In this document: positions 19,473 through 28,195 of the stretch, piece by piece
Numbering within the stretch: position 1 is the stretch's first letter
How the letters are laid out: each line of letters begins with the position of its first letter
NCBI GenBank assembly: GCA_030431515.1
Contig: JAUIIX010000009.1
Span: 1-64,000, forward strand
Reading direction: 5' to 3'
DNA: 64,000 nt
Origin: a bacterium
GTDB taxonomy: Bacteria > Bacteroidota > Ignavibacteria > Kapaibacteriales > UBA2268
The notes under the pieces: generated by a model
What the model was told of the DNA's origin: nothing
What the model saw: the letters and a program-made list of their open reading frames with translations, nothing else
Database searches by the model: none
Translations under genes and position numbers: made by a program

Positions 19473-19892
19473 TTATATTGAATGTACAATTTTAGTTATA
19501 ACTCCTATAATTTTCCAACTTAACTCATCACCTAACTCAAGAGGTGTAAAGAAAGAATCGTGTGATTCTAAATATTGTTCACCATCTATATTTCTGTAAT
19601 ATTTTACAGTCAAATTATCATCTAATGTTGCAAGTACTAATTTCCCATCTACCAATTCTACATCTGTATCTATTATTAATATATCTCCATTAGAAATCCC
19701 AACAGGACTTAATTCATCACCAGTAATTCTGGCAAAGAATGTAGTGTTCGGATGCTCAATTAGAAATTCATTTAAGTCAATTACCGTATGAGAATCTGTA
19801 TCAATTGGAATTGGAATTCCAGCAGAAACTGATACGTCATAAAATGGTAATTTCGACGTACTACCCTTGAATGAACCAAATAATTCAATCAT
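19473..19892 (-). CDS. UmuD/LexA-like S24-family protein without HTH
   Basis: MIELFGSFKGSTSKLPFYDVSVSAGIPIPID...IDLNEFLIEHPNTTFFARITGDELSPVGISNGDILIID...LTVKYYR. The supplied ORF extends upstream through non-homologous sequence from a TTG. Confidence 0.8.
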   Translation of the reverse strand: MIELFGSFKGSTSKLPFYDVSVSAGIPIPIDTDSHTVIDLNEFLIEHPNTTFFARITGDELSPVGISNGDILIIDTDVELVDGKLVLATLDDNLTVKYYRNIDGEQYLESHDSFFTPLELGDELSWKIIGVITKIVHSI

Positions 19893-20043
19893 TTTAATAC
19901 CTTTATTTTGTTTGTCCCCCGTGAAGAATTTAAAATTAAAGCATTTTTTATTAATTTGCAAATTATAATTTATTCTTTTTATTGTTAAATTAAATGATTT
20001 GGTTAATTTAGTGTTTAATCTTTGAAAAAAATTGAATTTAAAA

Positions 20044-20763
20044 TTGAAAATATTAGTAATTGTACCTGCATTTAACGAACAAGATTGTATTGACCAAGTA
20101 ATTCTTGATTTAAAAAAAACCAATAATGATTGGGATGTCCTTATTGTAAATGACGGGTCAAAAGACAATACAAGCCAAGTAGCAAAATCAACAAAAAAAG
20201 CAAAAGTCATTGACTTAGTTTCTAATCTTGGAATAGGTGGAGCTGTACAAACTGGCTTCAAATATGCTGAAAGAAATGGCTATGACATTGCCTTACAGTT
20301 CGATGGTGATGGGCAACATATATCTACTGAAATACCTAAGTTAATTGCACCAATCATCAGCAAAGAAGTTGATATGGTAATTGGTTCACGATTTGCAATA
20401 ACACACTCGGGTTGGAAATCAAGCGTACCAAGACGAATGGGAATTTTTGTATTTACAATTCTTAATAGATTATTAATTAGACAAAGAATAACAGATAGTA
20501 CATCTGGCTTCAGAGCATATAATAAAGAAACAATAAAGTTTTTATCTGCACATTATCCTATGGACTATCCAGAGCCAGAAGCAATAATTTTGCTTGGTAA
20601 AAATGGCTTTAAGATGAAAGAGATTTCAGCTGATATGAAAGCCAGAGAAACAGGAACATCATCAATAAATTATAGAAGAGCAATATATTATATGATAAAA
20701 GTAGTGCTTGCAATATTAATGACATCAATAAGACCAAAAATAAGAAAAGGAGTTAAAAAATGA
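20044..20763 (+). CDS. GT2-family glycosyltransferase, dolichyl-phosphate-mannose-synthase-like
   Basis: ILVIVPAFNEQDCIDQVILDL...LIVNDGSKDNT...GGAVQTGFKYAERNGYDIALQFDGDGQH. Confidence 0.92.
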   Translation: MKILVIVPAFNEQDCIDQVILDLKKTNNDWDVLIVNDGSKDNTSQVAKSTKKAKVIDLVSNLGIGGAVQTGFKYAERNGYDIALQFDGDGQHISTEIPKLIAPIISKEVDMVIGSRFAITHSGWKSSVPRRMGIFVFTILNRLLIRQRITDSTSGFRAYNKETIKFLSAHYPMDYPEPEAIILLGKNGFKMKEISADMKARETGTSSINYRRAIYYMIKVVLAILMTSIRPKIRKGVKK

Positions 20764-21152
20764 TTGATTTATTTTTGAACTTTAGATTTCAATTTATATC
20801 AGTATTTGGAAGTATTTTTGCAATTCTTTTTGTTGTTGAACTAATAAGAAGAAGAAAAATAAAAGAAGAATACTCATTACTTTGGTTATTCTTAGGATTT
20901 AGTTTTCTTGCAATGAGTTTATCCCAAACATTGATAAATAAATTAGCTGATATGATAGGAATAGCATATTCCCCTGCGGCATTGCTATTATTTTTGATAC
21001 TCGGTTGCTTCGCAATACTAATTCACTATAGTGCAGTTATCACTAAAATTACAATAAAAAACAAAGACTTAGTTCAAGAACTATCAATATTAAAATATGA
21101 ATTTGAAGAATTTAAGACTAAATTAGAAGCAAAGGAAAAGGGAGAGGAGTAA
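20760..21152 (+). CDS. DUF2304-like membrane protein
   Basis: Three TM helices; ELIRRRKIKEEYSLLWLFLGFSFL...IGIAYSPAALLLFL; follows a GT2 gene with a 4-bp overlap. Confidence 0.8.
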   Translation: MIDLFLNFRFQFISVFGSIFAILFVVELIRRRKIKEEYSLLWLFLGFSFLAMSLSQTLINKLADMIGIAYSPAALLLFLILGCFAILIHYSAVITKITIKNKDLVQELSILKYEFEEFKTKLEAKEKGEE

Positions 21153-21172
21153 GGGGAGAATAATGATTTTTA

Positions 21173-21427
21173 TTAATTTAAATCAATAACTATTCTTATT
21201 ATTTCATCTTTTTGCATATTATTTTGAATACAAATTTGATTTATAATTGCTGATAGTGTTCCAACTTTTAACGGCTTATGATTTGGTAATGAAATAGAAA
21301 ATTTTGAATCATTTATTGTTTTAGAGAATTTTATATGACTACCCCTCTGATGAACAAAATTATAATTCAAATATTTTAAAAGTTTGATAAAATCATTACT
21401 ATCTAAATTTCTAGGAATTTTTGTCAT
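21173..21427 (-). CDS. hicA: HicA-family toxin
   Basis: LKYLNYNFVHQRGSHIKFSK...SLPNHKPLKVGTLSAIINQ. Confidence 0.85.
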   Translation of the reverse strand: MTKIPRNLDSNDFIKLLKYLNYNFVHQRGSHIKFSKTINDSKFSISLPNHKPLKVGTLSAIINQICIQNNMQKDEIIRIVIDLN

Positions 21428-21636
21428 ACAGACAATAATTCCTCTTTTACAAATTGTAATCTAATTGTTTTAGGCGAATATTCTTCATCATAAAAATGGC
21501 ATTCAACTGCATCTTTAACCATTAACTTTAGTTCTTCTAAAGTGTCACCTTGAGTAATAATTGAAAATTCGAGAGATGATGCAGAATACCCACCCTCTAA
21601 ATCTTCTTCCACAATAAATGTTATTTCTTTATCCAT
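21424..21636 (-). CDS. hicB: HicB-family antitoxin
   Basis: ITFIVEEDLEGGYSASSLEFSIITQGDTLEELKLMVKDAVECHF; overlaps hicA by 4 bp. Confidence 0.85.
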   Translation of the reverse strand: MDKEITFIVEEDLEGGYSASSLEFSIITQGDTLEELKLMVKDAVECHFYDEEYSPKTIRLQFVKEELLSV

Positions 21637-21698
21637 ACATTTATAAACGTATAAATTGTTAATATATTTTACTTCGATTTAAAGTAAAAATTAAATAA

Positions 21699-21959
21699 TT
21701 AAATTAACTCTTCAATTTTATATTCAGGAGATGGAATTGCATTTATAAGTCCTGTCATGCTCAAATCTTCATCTATATCTTCCCAATGAATCCCTAACCC
21801 TGAACCAGATATGTTAAAATTATTACGTTCAATTTCATTCGCTTTATCTAATCTTGGATACAAATAAATAGGTGTAGATACAATTCTATCATCGCTTAAA
21901 TAAATTGTAATATGACTATCGCTAATAGTAACATTTATTATTCTAAAATCATTATTCAT
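21699..21959 (-). CDS. DUF2442-domain protein
   Basis: MNNDFRIINVTISDSHITIYLSDDRIVSTPIYLYPRLDKANEIERNNFNISGSGLGIHWEDIDEDLSMTGLI. Confidence 0.85.
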   Translation of the reverse strand: MNNDFRIINVTISDSHITIYLSDDRIVSTPIYLYPRLDKANEIERNNFNISGSGLGIHWEDIDEDLSMTGLINAIPSPEYKIEELI

Positions 21960-22050
21960 TAAAAAACCTTCTCCATTTTTCTAACATTAATTCTTGATTT
22001 TTTACAGTACATTGTTTATTGACATTCTGATGTGATTAATAATGTTCCCA
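21952..22050 (-). pseudogene. Possible remnant of a DUF4160-like gene (C-terminal end only)
   Basis: Frame overlapping the DUF2442 start reads SHQNVNKQCTVKNQELMLEKWRRFFNE*, resembling DUF4160 C-termini; interrupted upstream by a stop. Confidence 0.4.
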
Positions 22051-22099
22051 TTTTTGCTCCTTATACATAAAGAACAACGAAGATTATAATGTTTTATTC

Positions 22100-22141
22100 T
22101 AAAAAAGGTTCATTCTTTGGGGTAAGAATGAACCTTTTTTT
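22100..22141. terminator. Strong hairpin terminator
   Basis: AAAAAAGGTTCATTCTT-TGGGGT-AAGAATGAACCTTTTTTT. Confidence 0.8.
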
Positions 22142-22157
22142 GAATAGAATAATAATT

Positions 22158-23243
22158 CTATTTATACTTCATTTTCAATAATCTTCCATTATCCCCACCA
22201 GAAATATATAAATTACCATCATGTAACTCAATATCCTTAATTGAACTATTTTCATCTTCATATATTGTTTTTATAATATTTGAATTCTTTATAGATTTAT
22301 ATTCAAATTCTTTTACAATAGCAGTGTTAAAACCGATTCCTAATAGTAATTTATCACCTACAAATTCAATATCGCTAATACTTTTTTTAACTCCAACATC
22401 AAACCATTCCCAACTTACTCCATTATCGGATGTTTTGGCAAGTATTCCTCCAACTCCATAAATCCAAAGTTCTTGTTTATGCTTTTTTATATTCCAAACA
22501 CCTTTATCTTCTACTTCTACAAACTCGCTCCAACTATCTCCAAAATCAGTAGATTGTAAAAACAATTCCCTTTTATAAGTAGAGTCTGGTTTTTTATTGA
22601 GTACACTATTTGGGTCATCATCAGTTTTTATCCATTTTGACACGTTATTTAAACTATCAACAACTTGGACATATAGATTGTTACCAGACATCATGTAATT
22701 TTTGTCTCCATTACTTGAATAATCTATACTATAGTACAAATACAAGATGTTGTCAAATAGAAATAAATTACTGTATTTATAATTATAACCATCTACTTTT
22801 GAAATATCTTTTACAATCCAACTTTTTCCATAATCTCTCGAAATTGAAATCTTATTGTTAAAATGACTAAGAACAATATTATTTCCTTGAATTGCTATTG
22901 AGTTATTATATGAACCGTTATTTTTCAATTCAAAATATCCAACATCTATATCTTTAATTTCATTAGTTTTTGGATTTACTTTAAATAAAATTCCACCTCT
23001 ACTCACTGCCCAAAGAAACTTTCCATCATATTCAATGTCTTCAATATCTTCAACTGTTCCAAAGTTTAAATTTTTCCAATTTTTGCCACCATCTTTTGTG
23101 TAAAACAAATATGGTTTGCTTATAGTCATTGCATATATTATATCATTATTTATAACACAAGTTTCAGTTATAGTTGAATACTTATGATAAAGTAACTCTT
23201 CTTGTGAAAATAACATTTGCATTAATAGCATTAAAATAATCAT
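22158..23243 (-). CDS. Secreted YCF48/BNR-like repeat protein without T9SS tail
   Basis: Signal peptide; FYTKDGGKNWKNLNFG, SRDYGKSWIVKD, STDFGDSWSEF, TSDNGVSWEWFDVG. Confidence 0.75.
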   Translation of the reverse strand: MIILMLLMQMLFSQEELLYHKYSTITETCVINNDIIYAMTISKPYLFYTKDGGKNWKNLNFGTVEDIEDIEYDGKFLWAVSRGGILFKVNPKTNEIKDIDVGYFELKNNGSYNNSIAIQGNNIVLSHFNNKISISRDYGKSWIVKDISKVDGYNYKYSNLFLFDNILYLYYSIDYSSNGDKNYMMSGNNLYVQVVDSLNNVSKWIKTDDDPNSVLNKKPDSTYKRELFLQSTDFGDSWSEFVEVEDKGVWNIKKHKQELWIYGVGGILAKTSDNGVSWEWFDVGVKKSISDIEFVGDKLLLGIGFNTAIVKEFEYKSIKNSNIIKTIYEDENSSIKDIELHDGNLYISGGDNGRLLKMKYK

Positions 23244-23255
23244 TTTTTTTATTCC

Positions 23256-24710
23256 TTAATTTGTTATAAATCTTTTTGTTAGATAATCGCCTTTATTACT
23301 TGTTAATTCAAGAATATAAATGCCTTTTGGTAAATTATTCAAAATCAATTTTTTAGTAAACTCACCTTTGCCAACCTCTTGACTAAAAAATGTTCCCACT
23401 TCTTTTCCAAGCATATCATAAACTTTGATATTAATTTTCAGATCAACATTAATTTTTAAGTTTACATTAATTTCTGAATTATCATTCCCAACATAAACAT
23501 TATTTATTTCAATATTCTGTAGTTTGTTAGAGCATAATCCTAAAAAGTTTTCTGCTGGTACTTCTTCACATAATTCCTTAGACTTATTCTTCAAAATTGC
23601 CAATTCATATTCTAAAATTCTTTTATATCTATCAGGTAAAACTTTTGCAAGACATTCTGTAACAGGATACCATACAACAACTTTATCAATATAATTACTA
23701 TTACTAATATTAACTACAACAGGAATTAAATTCAAGTTATTTAATAGCCCATCTACATTTTTGATGTTATTATTGTATTGACTACAATGAATTACTGCTT
23801 CATTCTCCATCCCTTTAATCTTAAATGCTACCAAATAAGGTAAAGGTAAATTCTCTTTTGTTTTTTCTAAATCATTATAATTCTCAACTTTAATTTGTTG
23901 ATAATCATTAATGTAATCAGTTGTCTCTAAGCTGTCTTCAATCATCCAATAATCTACATTCTTGATGCTTTCCAAGTCCAAATATACTGTTTGCAATATT
24001 TCAATAGTATCCATTGCAGGAATATAATTTTCTCGTATAAATGCTTGAACTTTTGATGAATTTCTATAGTTTGTATTATATTTCAAACTATATTTTGCAA
24101 ATAAATCACTTGCAATAAACTTGTAATTCAACACTTCATTTTCAAACTTAATTCCAAATTTTATTGCTTCATCTGCGGTAATAACTGGTATTATAACACC
24201 AGGTATTGACCCATTTGTAGATTTACTTAGTATCAATTCATCAGGGTTTGAATAACCTTTGCCTGTACTTACAAGGAAACCTGAAAAAGTAGTTGATTCT
24301 GACTCTATATTTTTTGAGATAGGAGACTTTATTCTAAAATTCTCATCTCTGTAAGTAATATACTTATTCTCATTAACTTTAGGCAATACAGTTTTTTTAA
24401 CTATATTCTTTACATCATCAATCCCAACAATCGTAGTCAGAGTACCAGAATGTTCGTATTGTTTATTGCCACTTTCTTCTGCTTTAATTTGAGCAATATT
24501 ATCATTGATTTTGAGATTTGCAATTTCAACTTTTTCATCACTATAAAAATAATAGATAGAAGTTATCGCAGTAATCAAAGCAAACAGCAAAGGAATATAG
24601 AGTTTAAATCTATTTTTATTAAAGAATTTCATTTCGATTTCCTCTTTATCAAATGGAACATTTTTTACACCTTCTTTATATGAGTTAAAATATTTATCTA
24701 AATTATTCAT
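23256..24710 (-). CDS. Single-pass membrane protein with anti-sigma-like topology and a T9SS-type C-terminal domain
   Basis: About 35-aa N-terminal segment, one TM helix (KLYIPLLFALITAITSIYYFY), large extracytoplasmic region, C-term IKVYDMLGKEVGTFFSQEVGKGEFTKKLILNNLPKGIYILELTSNKGDYLTKRFITN. ATGA overlap with the upstream sigma gene. Confidence 0.7.
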   Translation of the reverse strand: MNNLDKYFNSYKEGVKNVPFDKEEIEMKFFNKNRFKLYIPLLFALITAITSIYYFYSDEKVEIANLKINDNIAQIKAEESGNKQYEHSGTLTTIVGIDDVKNIVKKTVLPKVNENKYITYRDENFRIKSPISKNIESESTTFSGFLVSTGKGYSNPDELILSKSTNGSIPGVIIPVITADEAIKFGIKFENEVLNYKFIASDLFAKYSLKYNTNYRNSSKVQAFIRENYIPAMDTIEILQTVYLDLESIKNVDYWMIEDSLETTDYINDYQQIKVENYNDLEKTKENLPLPYLVAFKIKGMENEAVIHCSQYNNNIKNVDGLLNNLNLIPVVVNISNSNYIDKVVVWYPVTECLAKVLPDRYKRILEYELAILKNKSKELCEEVPAENFLGLCSNKLQNIEINNVYVGNDNSEINVNLKINVDLKINIKVYDMLGKEVGTFFSQEVGKGEFTKKLILNNLPKGIYILELTSNKGDYLTKRFITN

Positions 24711-25183
24711 TTTTCTACTCCCATTAACTCTTTTAATTCTTGCATTCCTCTTGAAATCCTCGACTTAACTGTTTCTTCACTAACACCTTGCAAATCAGCA
24801 ATTTCCTTTCTCGAAAACCCTTGGATTTTCGTCAATATAATTGCTTCTGCTTTATCTTCACTAATTTTGCTAAGCATATCAAAAAGAACCTTAATATCAA
24901 ATTGAACTTCAGAATCAAAGTTATCAATCAAAAACTCTTCATTAATCTCTTGATTTGATTTATTCTTTTTACTTAACTTAAAGAACTCTCGCCTCAAAGT
25001 TGTAAACATAAACGATTTCAAAGAATTATCATCTCTGATAGAATTAAGATTTTTCAGAGTACTATAAATCGAATCGCTCATTATATCATAAGCATTCTGT
25101 CTATTCTTTGTTAAGAATAGAGAATAGTTCCAAAGTTGAACTCTGATTTTTTCAAACTCTTCTAAAAACCTGTTTTTCTTCAT
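24707..25183 (-). CDS. ECF-type sigma-70 family factor
   Basis: Sigma2 region (NRQNAYDIMSDSIYSTLKNL...LKSFMFTTLRREF) and sigma4 (EAIILTKIQGFSRKEIADLQGVSEETVKSRISRGMQELKEL). Confidence 0.9.
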   Translation of the reverse strand: MKKNRFLEEFEKIRVQLWNYSLFLTKNRQNAYDIMSDSIYSTLKNLNSIRDDNSLKSFMFTTLRREFFKLSKKNKSNQEINEEFLIDNFDSEVQFDIKVLFDMLSKISEDKAEAIILTKIQGFSRKEIADLQGVSEETVKSRISRGMQELKELMGVEK

Positions 25184-25531
25184 TAATTGAATTGCTTTTT
25201 GCTTATTAGAGATTTCAATTTACAAAAAGGGTGCAAAAGGTAGGATATTTTTTTTGAAATTTTTATATAAATATTAATATTGTAAAACTAAATGTAAATT
25301 CTTCATAGATTTTAATTCTTCTTTAAGGTCACAAATTGTGATTTTAAACAAAACAATTAACTTATAATTTTGTAAAATAAAATAAACGATATTATAAATT
25401 AATCACCAAGTATTCTATCTTAAAAAAATATTATAAATTTGTCGCTTATGTTTAGTTTAGAATCGGAAAGTTCGAATCCATAAGTTTAATAACTTCATAA
25501 TATATATAATTTAAAATATATTAAATTTCCA

Positions 25532-25539
25532 TATATTTG
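25532..25539 (+). promoter_or_regulatory. Putative -7 box TATATTTG for the acyltransferase gene
   Basis: TATATTTG about 29 bp upstream of the ATG. Confidence 0.45.
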
Positions 25540-25567
25540 TAAATTTAATTTTAAACAAAATCTAAAT

Positions 25568-26629
25568 ATGATTAATAATCATTTGTATTCAAATGAAAGT
25601 AGAAAAAATAATTTTGATTTTCTTCGTTTGATTTTTGCCTCATTCGTAATTATCACTCATTCTTATCCACTTTCAGGGTCAATAGAATATGATTTAATTG
25701 GTCAACTTACAAATGGACAATATAGCTTTTCTTATATTGGTGTTAAGGGCTTTTTTGTAATAAGTGGTTATTTAATATTTCAAAGTCTTCTAAGAAGTAA
25801 AAATATTGTTAATTATTATAAAAAAAGACTATTAAGACTATATCCAGCACTTTTTGTAGTTTTATTGCTTACTTTAATTTTAGCACCTATTGTCTATGAA
25901 GGTAATTATTCAATTTTTAATAATAAATCTTTTTGGACTTATTTGCCAAACAATCTTTTGTTTTATAAACTTCAATATTCAATTGATGGTATATTCGAAA
26001 ATAATAAGTTTAAATCAGGAATTAATGGAAGTCTTTGGACTATTCGATTTGAATTTACTTTATATGTTATAATATCATTTTTAATTATATTTAAAAAAAA
26101 CAAAAGATTACTTAAAGTTGCTTTAATTTTATTATTCTTTTTGTTTTTTGTATCTTATGTAGTTATATATGAACAAATAATTTATTATATTGAAAGTATT
26201 GGAAAAATTAAAATTTTTGATGGAGTTAAAAATTTATTAGATCTTGGATTGTTTTTTATAGGAGGTTCAGTATTAGCAGCTTTTGATTTTGAAAAAATTA
26301 AAAGTAAAGAAAGAATACTAATTTTAATTTTCATATTTTTATTACTTTCATTTTATTTTGATATATTATATTTCACAATTTACTTTTGTTTTCCAATTCT
26401 AATTATAGTTTTAGGTTTATATCCAATACCATATTTATATAAAATTGGTCATAAAATAGGTGATTTGTCTTATGGTATATATATATATGGATTTCCAGTT
26501 CAACAAACCTTAATGTATTATTATAAATTAACTACAATAGAATTAATGATATACAGCATGATTATATCTTATATTTTTGCTTATTTTTCATGGCACGTAG
26601 TAGAAAAAAAGGCATTAAAACTAAAATAG
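25568..26629 (+). CDS. Acyltransferase 3 family protein
   Basis: NNFDFLRLIFASFVIITHSYPLSG...GVKGFFVISGYLIFQSL...LRLYPALFVVLL. Confidence 0.9.
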   Translation: MINNHLYSNESRKNNFDFLRLIFASFVIITHSYPLSGSIEYDLIGQLTNGQYSFSYIGVKGFFVISGYLIFQSLLRSKNIVNYYKKRLLRLYPALFVVLLLTLILAPIVYEGNYSIFNNKSFWTYLPNNLLFYKLQYSIDGIFENNKFKSGINGSLWTIRFEFTLYVIISFLIIFKKNKRLLKVALILLFFLFFVSYVVIYEQIIYYIESIGKIKIFDGVKNLLDLGLFFIGGSVLAAFDFEKIKSKERILILIFIFLLLSFYFDILYFTIYFCFPILIIVLGLYPIPYLYKIGHKIGDLSYGIYIYGFPVQQTLMYYYKLTTIELMIYSMIISYIFAYFSWHVVEKKALKLK

Positions 26630-26668
26630 ATTTTTTTTGAAACTAATATCGAAATTATAAGAACATCT

Positions 26669-27688
26669 TTACTTCTTGCCAAGTATTCTACTATATAAGT
26701 CAATGAATGTTTCTTTGTTTAGGTTGAATTTTGGAGCTGAACGTTCGAAACTAACTACTTTATTGTTCTCAAAAATTAATTTGAATCTGAAAATGAAGGA
26801 GCCACCTTGTTTGATATAAAAATCTGAACGGCTAAATCGTAAATCAATAAAGTATAATTCGTTCTGCTCTTCGATAATAGTATATATTCCTCTTGAAAAC
26901 CACATTAGTTTTTTTATTACTTCATCATTCAGATTATCCTGAATTAAATGAGTATTTCTTGTGATTTTCTCGAATTTAACATTTTTGTTATTATCAAGAT
27001 GCGAATAAACTGCAACATAAGCCGTATCATTTTCTGCTATAAAAATACTATTCCAAAGTATAATATTTAATGGACTAGGGGAGGAAAAATCATTGACAAG
27101 TTCAAGCTTATATTTTTCAAAATTATCTTCAAAAACCTCATCAGCAGAGTATTTTGAAATCAAACCTAAAAGCAAATAAAATGTAGTAAATATTAAAGCT
27201 ATATTATTAATTAATCTTCGTTTTTTACTTTGTCTATTAAAAAACAAAATAGCAATTAATGCAATTATAAATGGTAAGGTATAAACTAAATCAATTATAA
27301 ATATAGAATTAAATGCAACTGGATAATCACTGAAGGGTTGAAATAACTGAGTTCCATAGACTGTGAAGGCATCTAAAATCGGATGAGTAACTACTGCTAA
27401 AAATGATAGTAAAAGCCAATCTTTGTAATTTGATTCTTGTTTTTTATGAATTTTAAATTGAATGAATGCTAATAAAGGAGCTATCAAAAATGCAAATAAA
27501 AAAGAATGTGAAAAACCTCGATGAACTCCAAGCATTTCTACTTCATCATAAAATAATCTCATAAATACATCTAAATCAGGAATTGTACCACAAATACCAC
27601 CCCAAAGCATAGCCCAATTTCCAGCTCTTTTCCCCGCTACTGCTTCACCAACCGATGCACCCAAAACAAATTGCGTTACAGAATCCAA
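26669..27688 (-). CDS. Membrane-bound metal-dependent hydrolase, YdjM/DUF457-like
   Basis: MDSVTQFVLGASVGEAVAGKRAGNWAMLWGGICGTIPDLDVF...HRGFSHSFLFA...THPILDAFTVYGTQLFQPFSDYPV. Confidence 0.9.
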   Translation of the reverse strand: MDSVTQFVLGASVGEAVAGKRAGNWAMLWGGICGTIPDLDVFMRLFYDEVEMLGVHRGFSHSFLFAFLIAPLLAFIQFKIHKKQESNYKDWLLLSFLAVVTHPILDAFTVYGTQLFQPFSDYPVAFNSIFIIDLVYTLPFIIALIAILFFNRQSKKRRLINNIALIFTTFYLLLGLISKYSADEVFEDNFEKYKLELVNDFSSPSPLNIILWNSIFIAENDTAYVAVYSHLDNNKNVKFEKITRNTHLIQDNLNDEVIKKLMWFSRGIYTIIEEQNELYFIDLRFSRSDFYIKQGGSFIFRFKLIFENNKVVSFERSAPKFNLNKETFIDLYSRILGKK

Positions 27689-27699
27689 ATTATCCTAAA

Positions 27700-27975
27700 T
27701 TATTTGATAAGTAATAAATCGTGAGTCTTATTGTTTTTTGACATAAACTTAGTCATCATACTGTGCATAGGAAATACTTTTAATTTATTATCACGAGCAT
27801 ACTTAATAGTATAATTCATAAGTTCTAAGCCAACACCTTGTCCTTCCAAAAACTTAGGAACTTCAATATGAAACACAACAATATGATTTTGTCTCGGAAT
27901 ATACTCCAGATGAGCAGTATATCCATCAACTACAACTTCAAATCTGTTCTTATCTTTATTATTTTTAATTTTCAT
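27700..27975 (-). CDS. GNAT-like N-acetyltransferase, YjdJ-like
   Basis: FHIEVPKFLEGQGVGLELMNYTIKYARDNKLKVFPMHSMMTKFM. Confidence 0.85.
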   Translation of the reverse strand: MKIKNNKDKNRFEVVVDGYTAHLEYIPRQNHIVVFHIEVPKFLEGQGVGLELMNYTIKYARDNKLKVFPMHSMMTKFMSKNNKTHDLLLIK

Positions 27976-28090
27976 AATTTTTTCTTTTAGAGACGATTAA
28001 TAACAGATATTCATTTATACAAATTCAAAATAAAAGATAAATGAATATCCTCCTCCTAAGTCTAAACTTGTTTCATAATTTTTTACTTGT

Positions 28091-28154
28091 CATTCAGAGC
28101 GTAGCGATGAATCTATAAAAACTCTAGGTCATTCTGAGGCGTAGCCGAATAATC
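28091..28154 (+). repeat. Two-unit hairpin repeat (family A), copy 1
   Basis: CATTCAGAGCGTAGCGATGAATC then TATAAAAACTCTAGGTC then ATTCTGAGGCGTAGCCGAATAATC; the pair recurs inverted at 42664-42730. Confidence 0.85.
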
Positions 28155-28195
28155 TCCCCGAAATACCAAACGACCTTCTACATTAATCGAAAATT

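Noticed and set aside
19893-20261. N-terminal extension of the S24-like ORF
   Set aside because: Starts from a TTG inside the opposite-strand glycosyltransferase and lacks homology; the ATG at 19892 gives a UmuD-like start.
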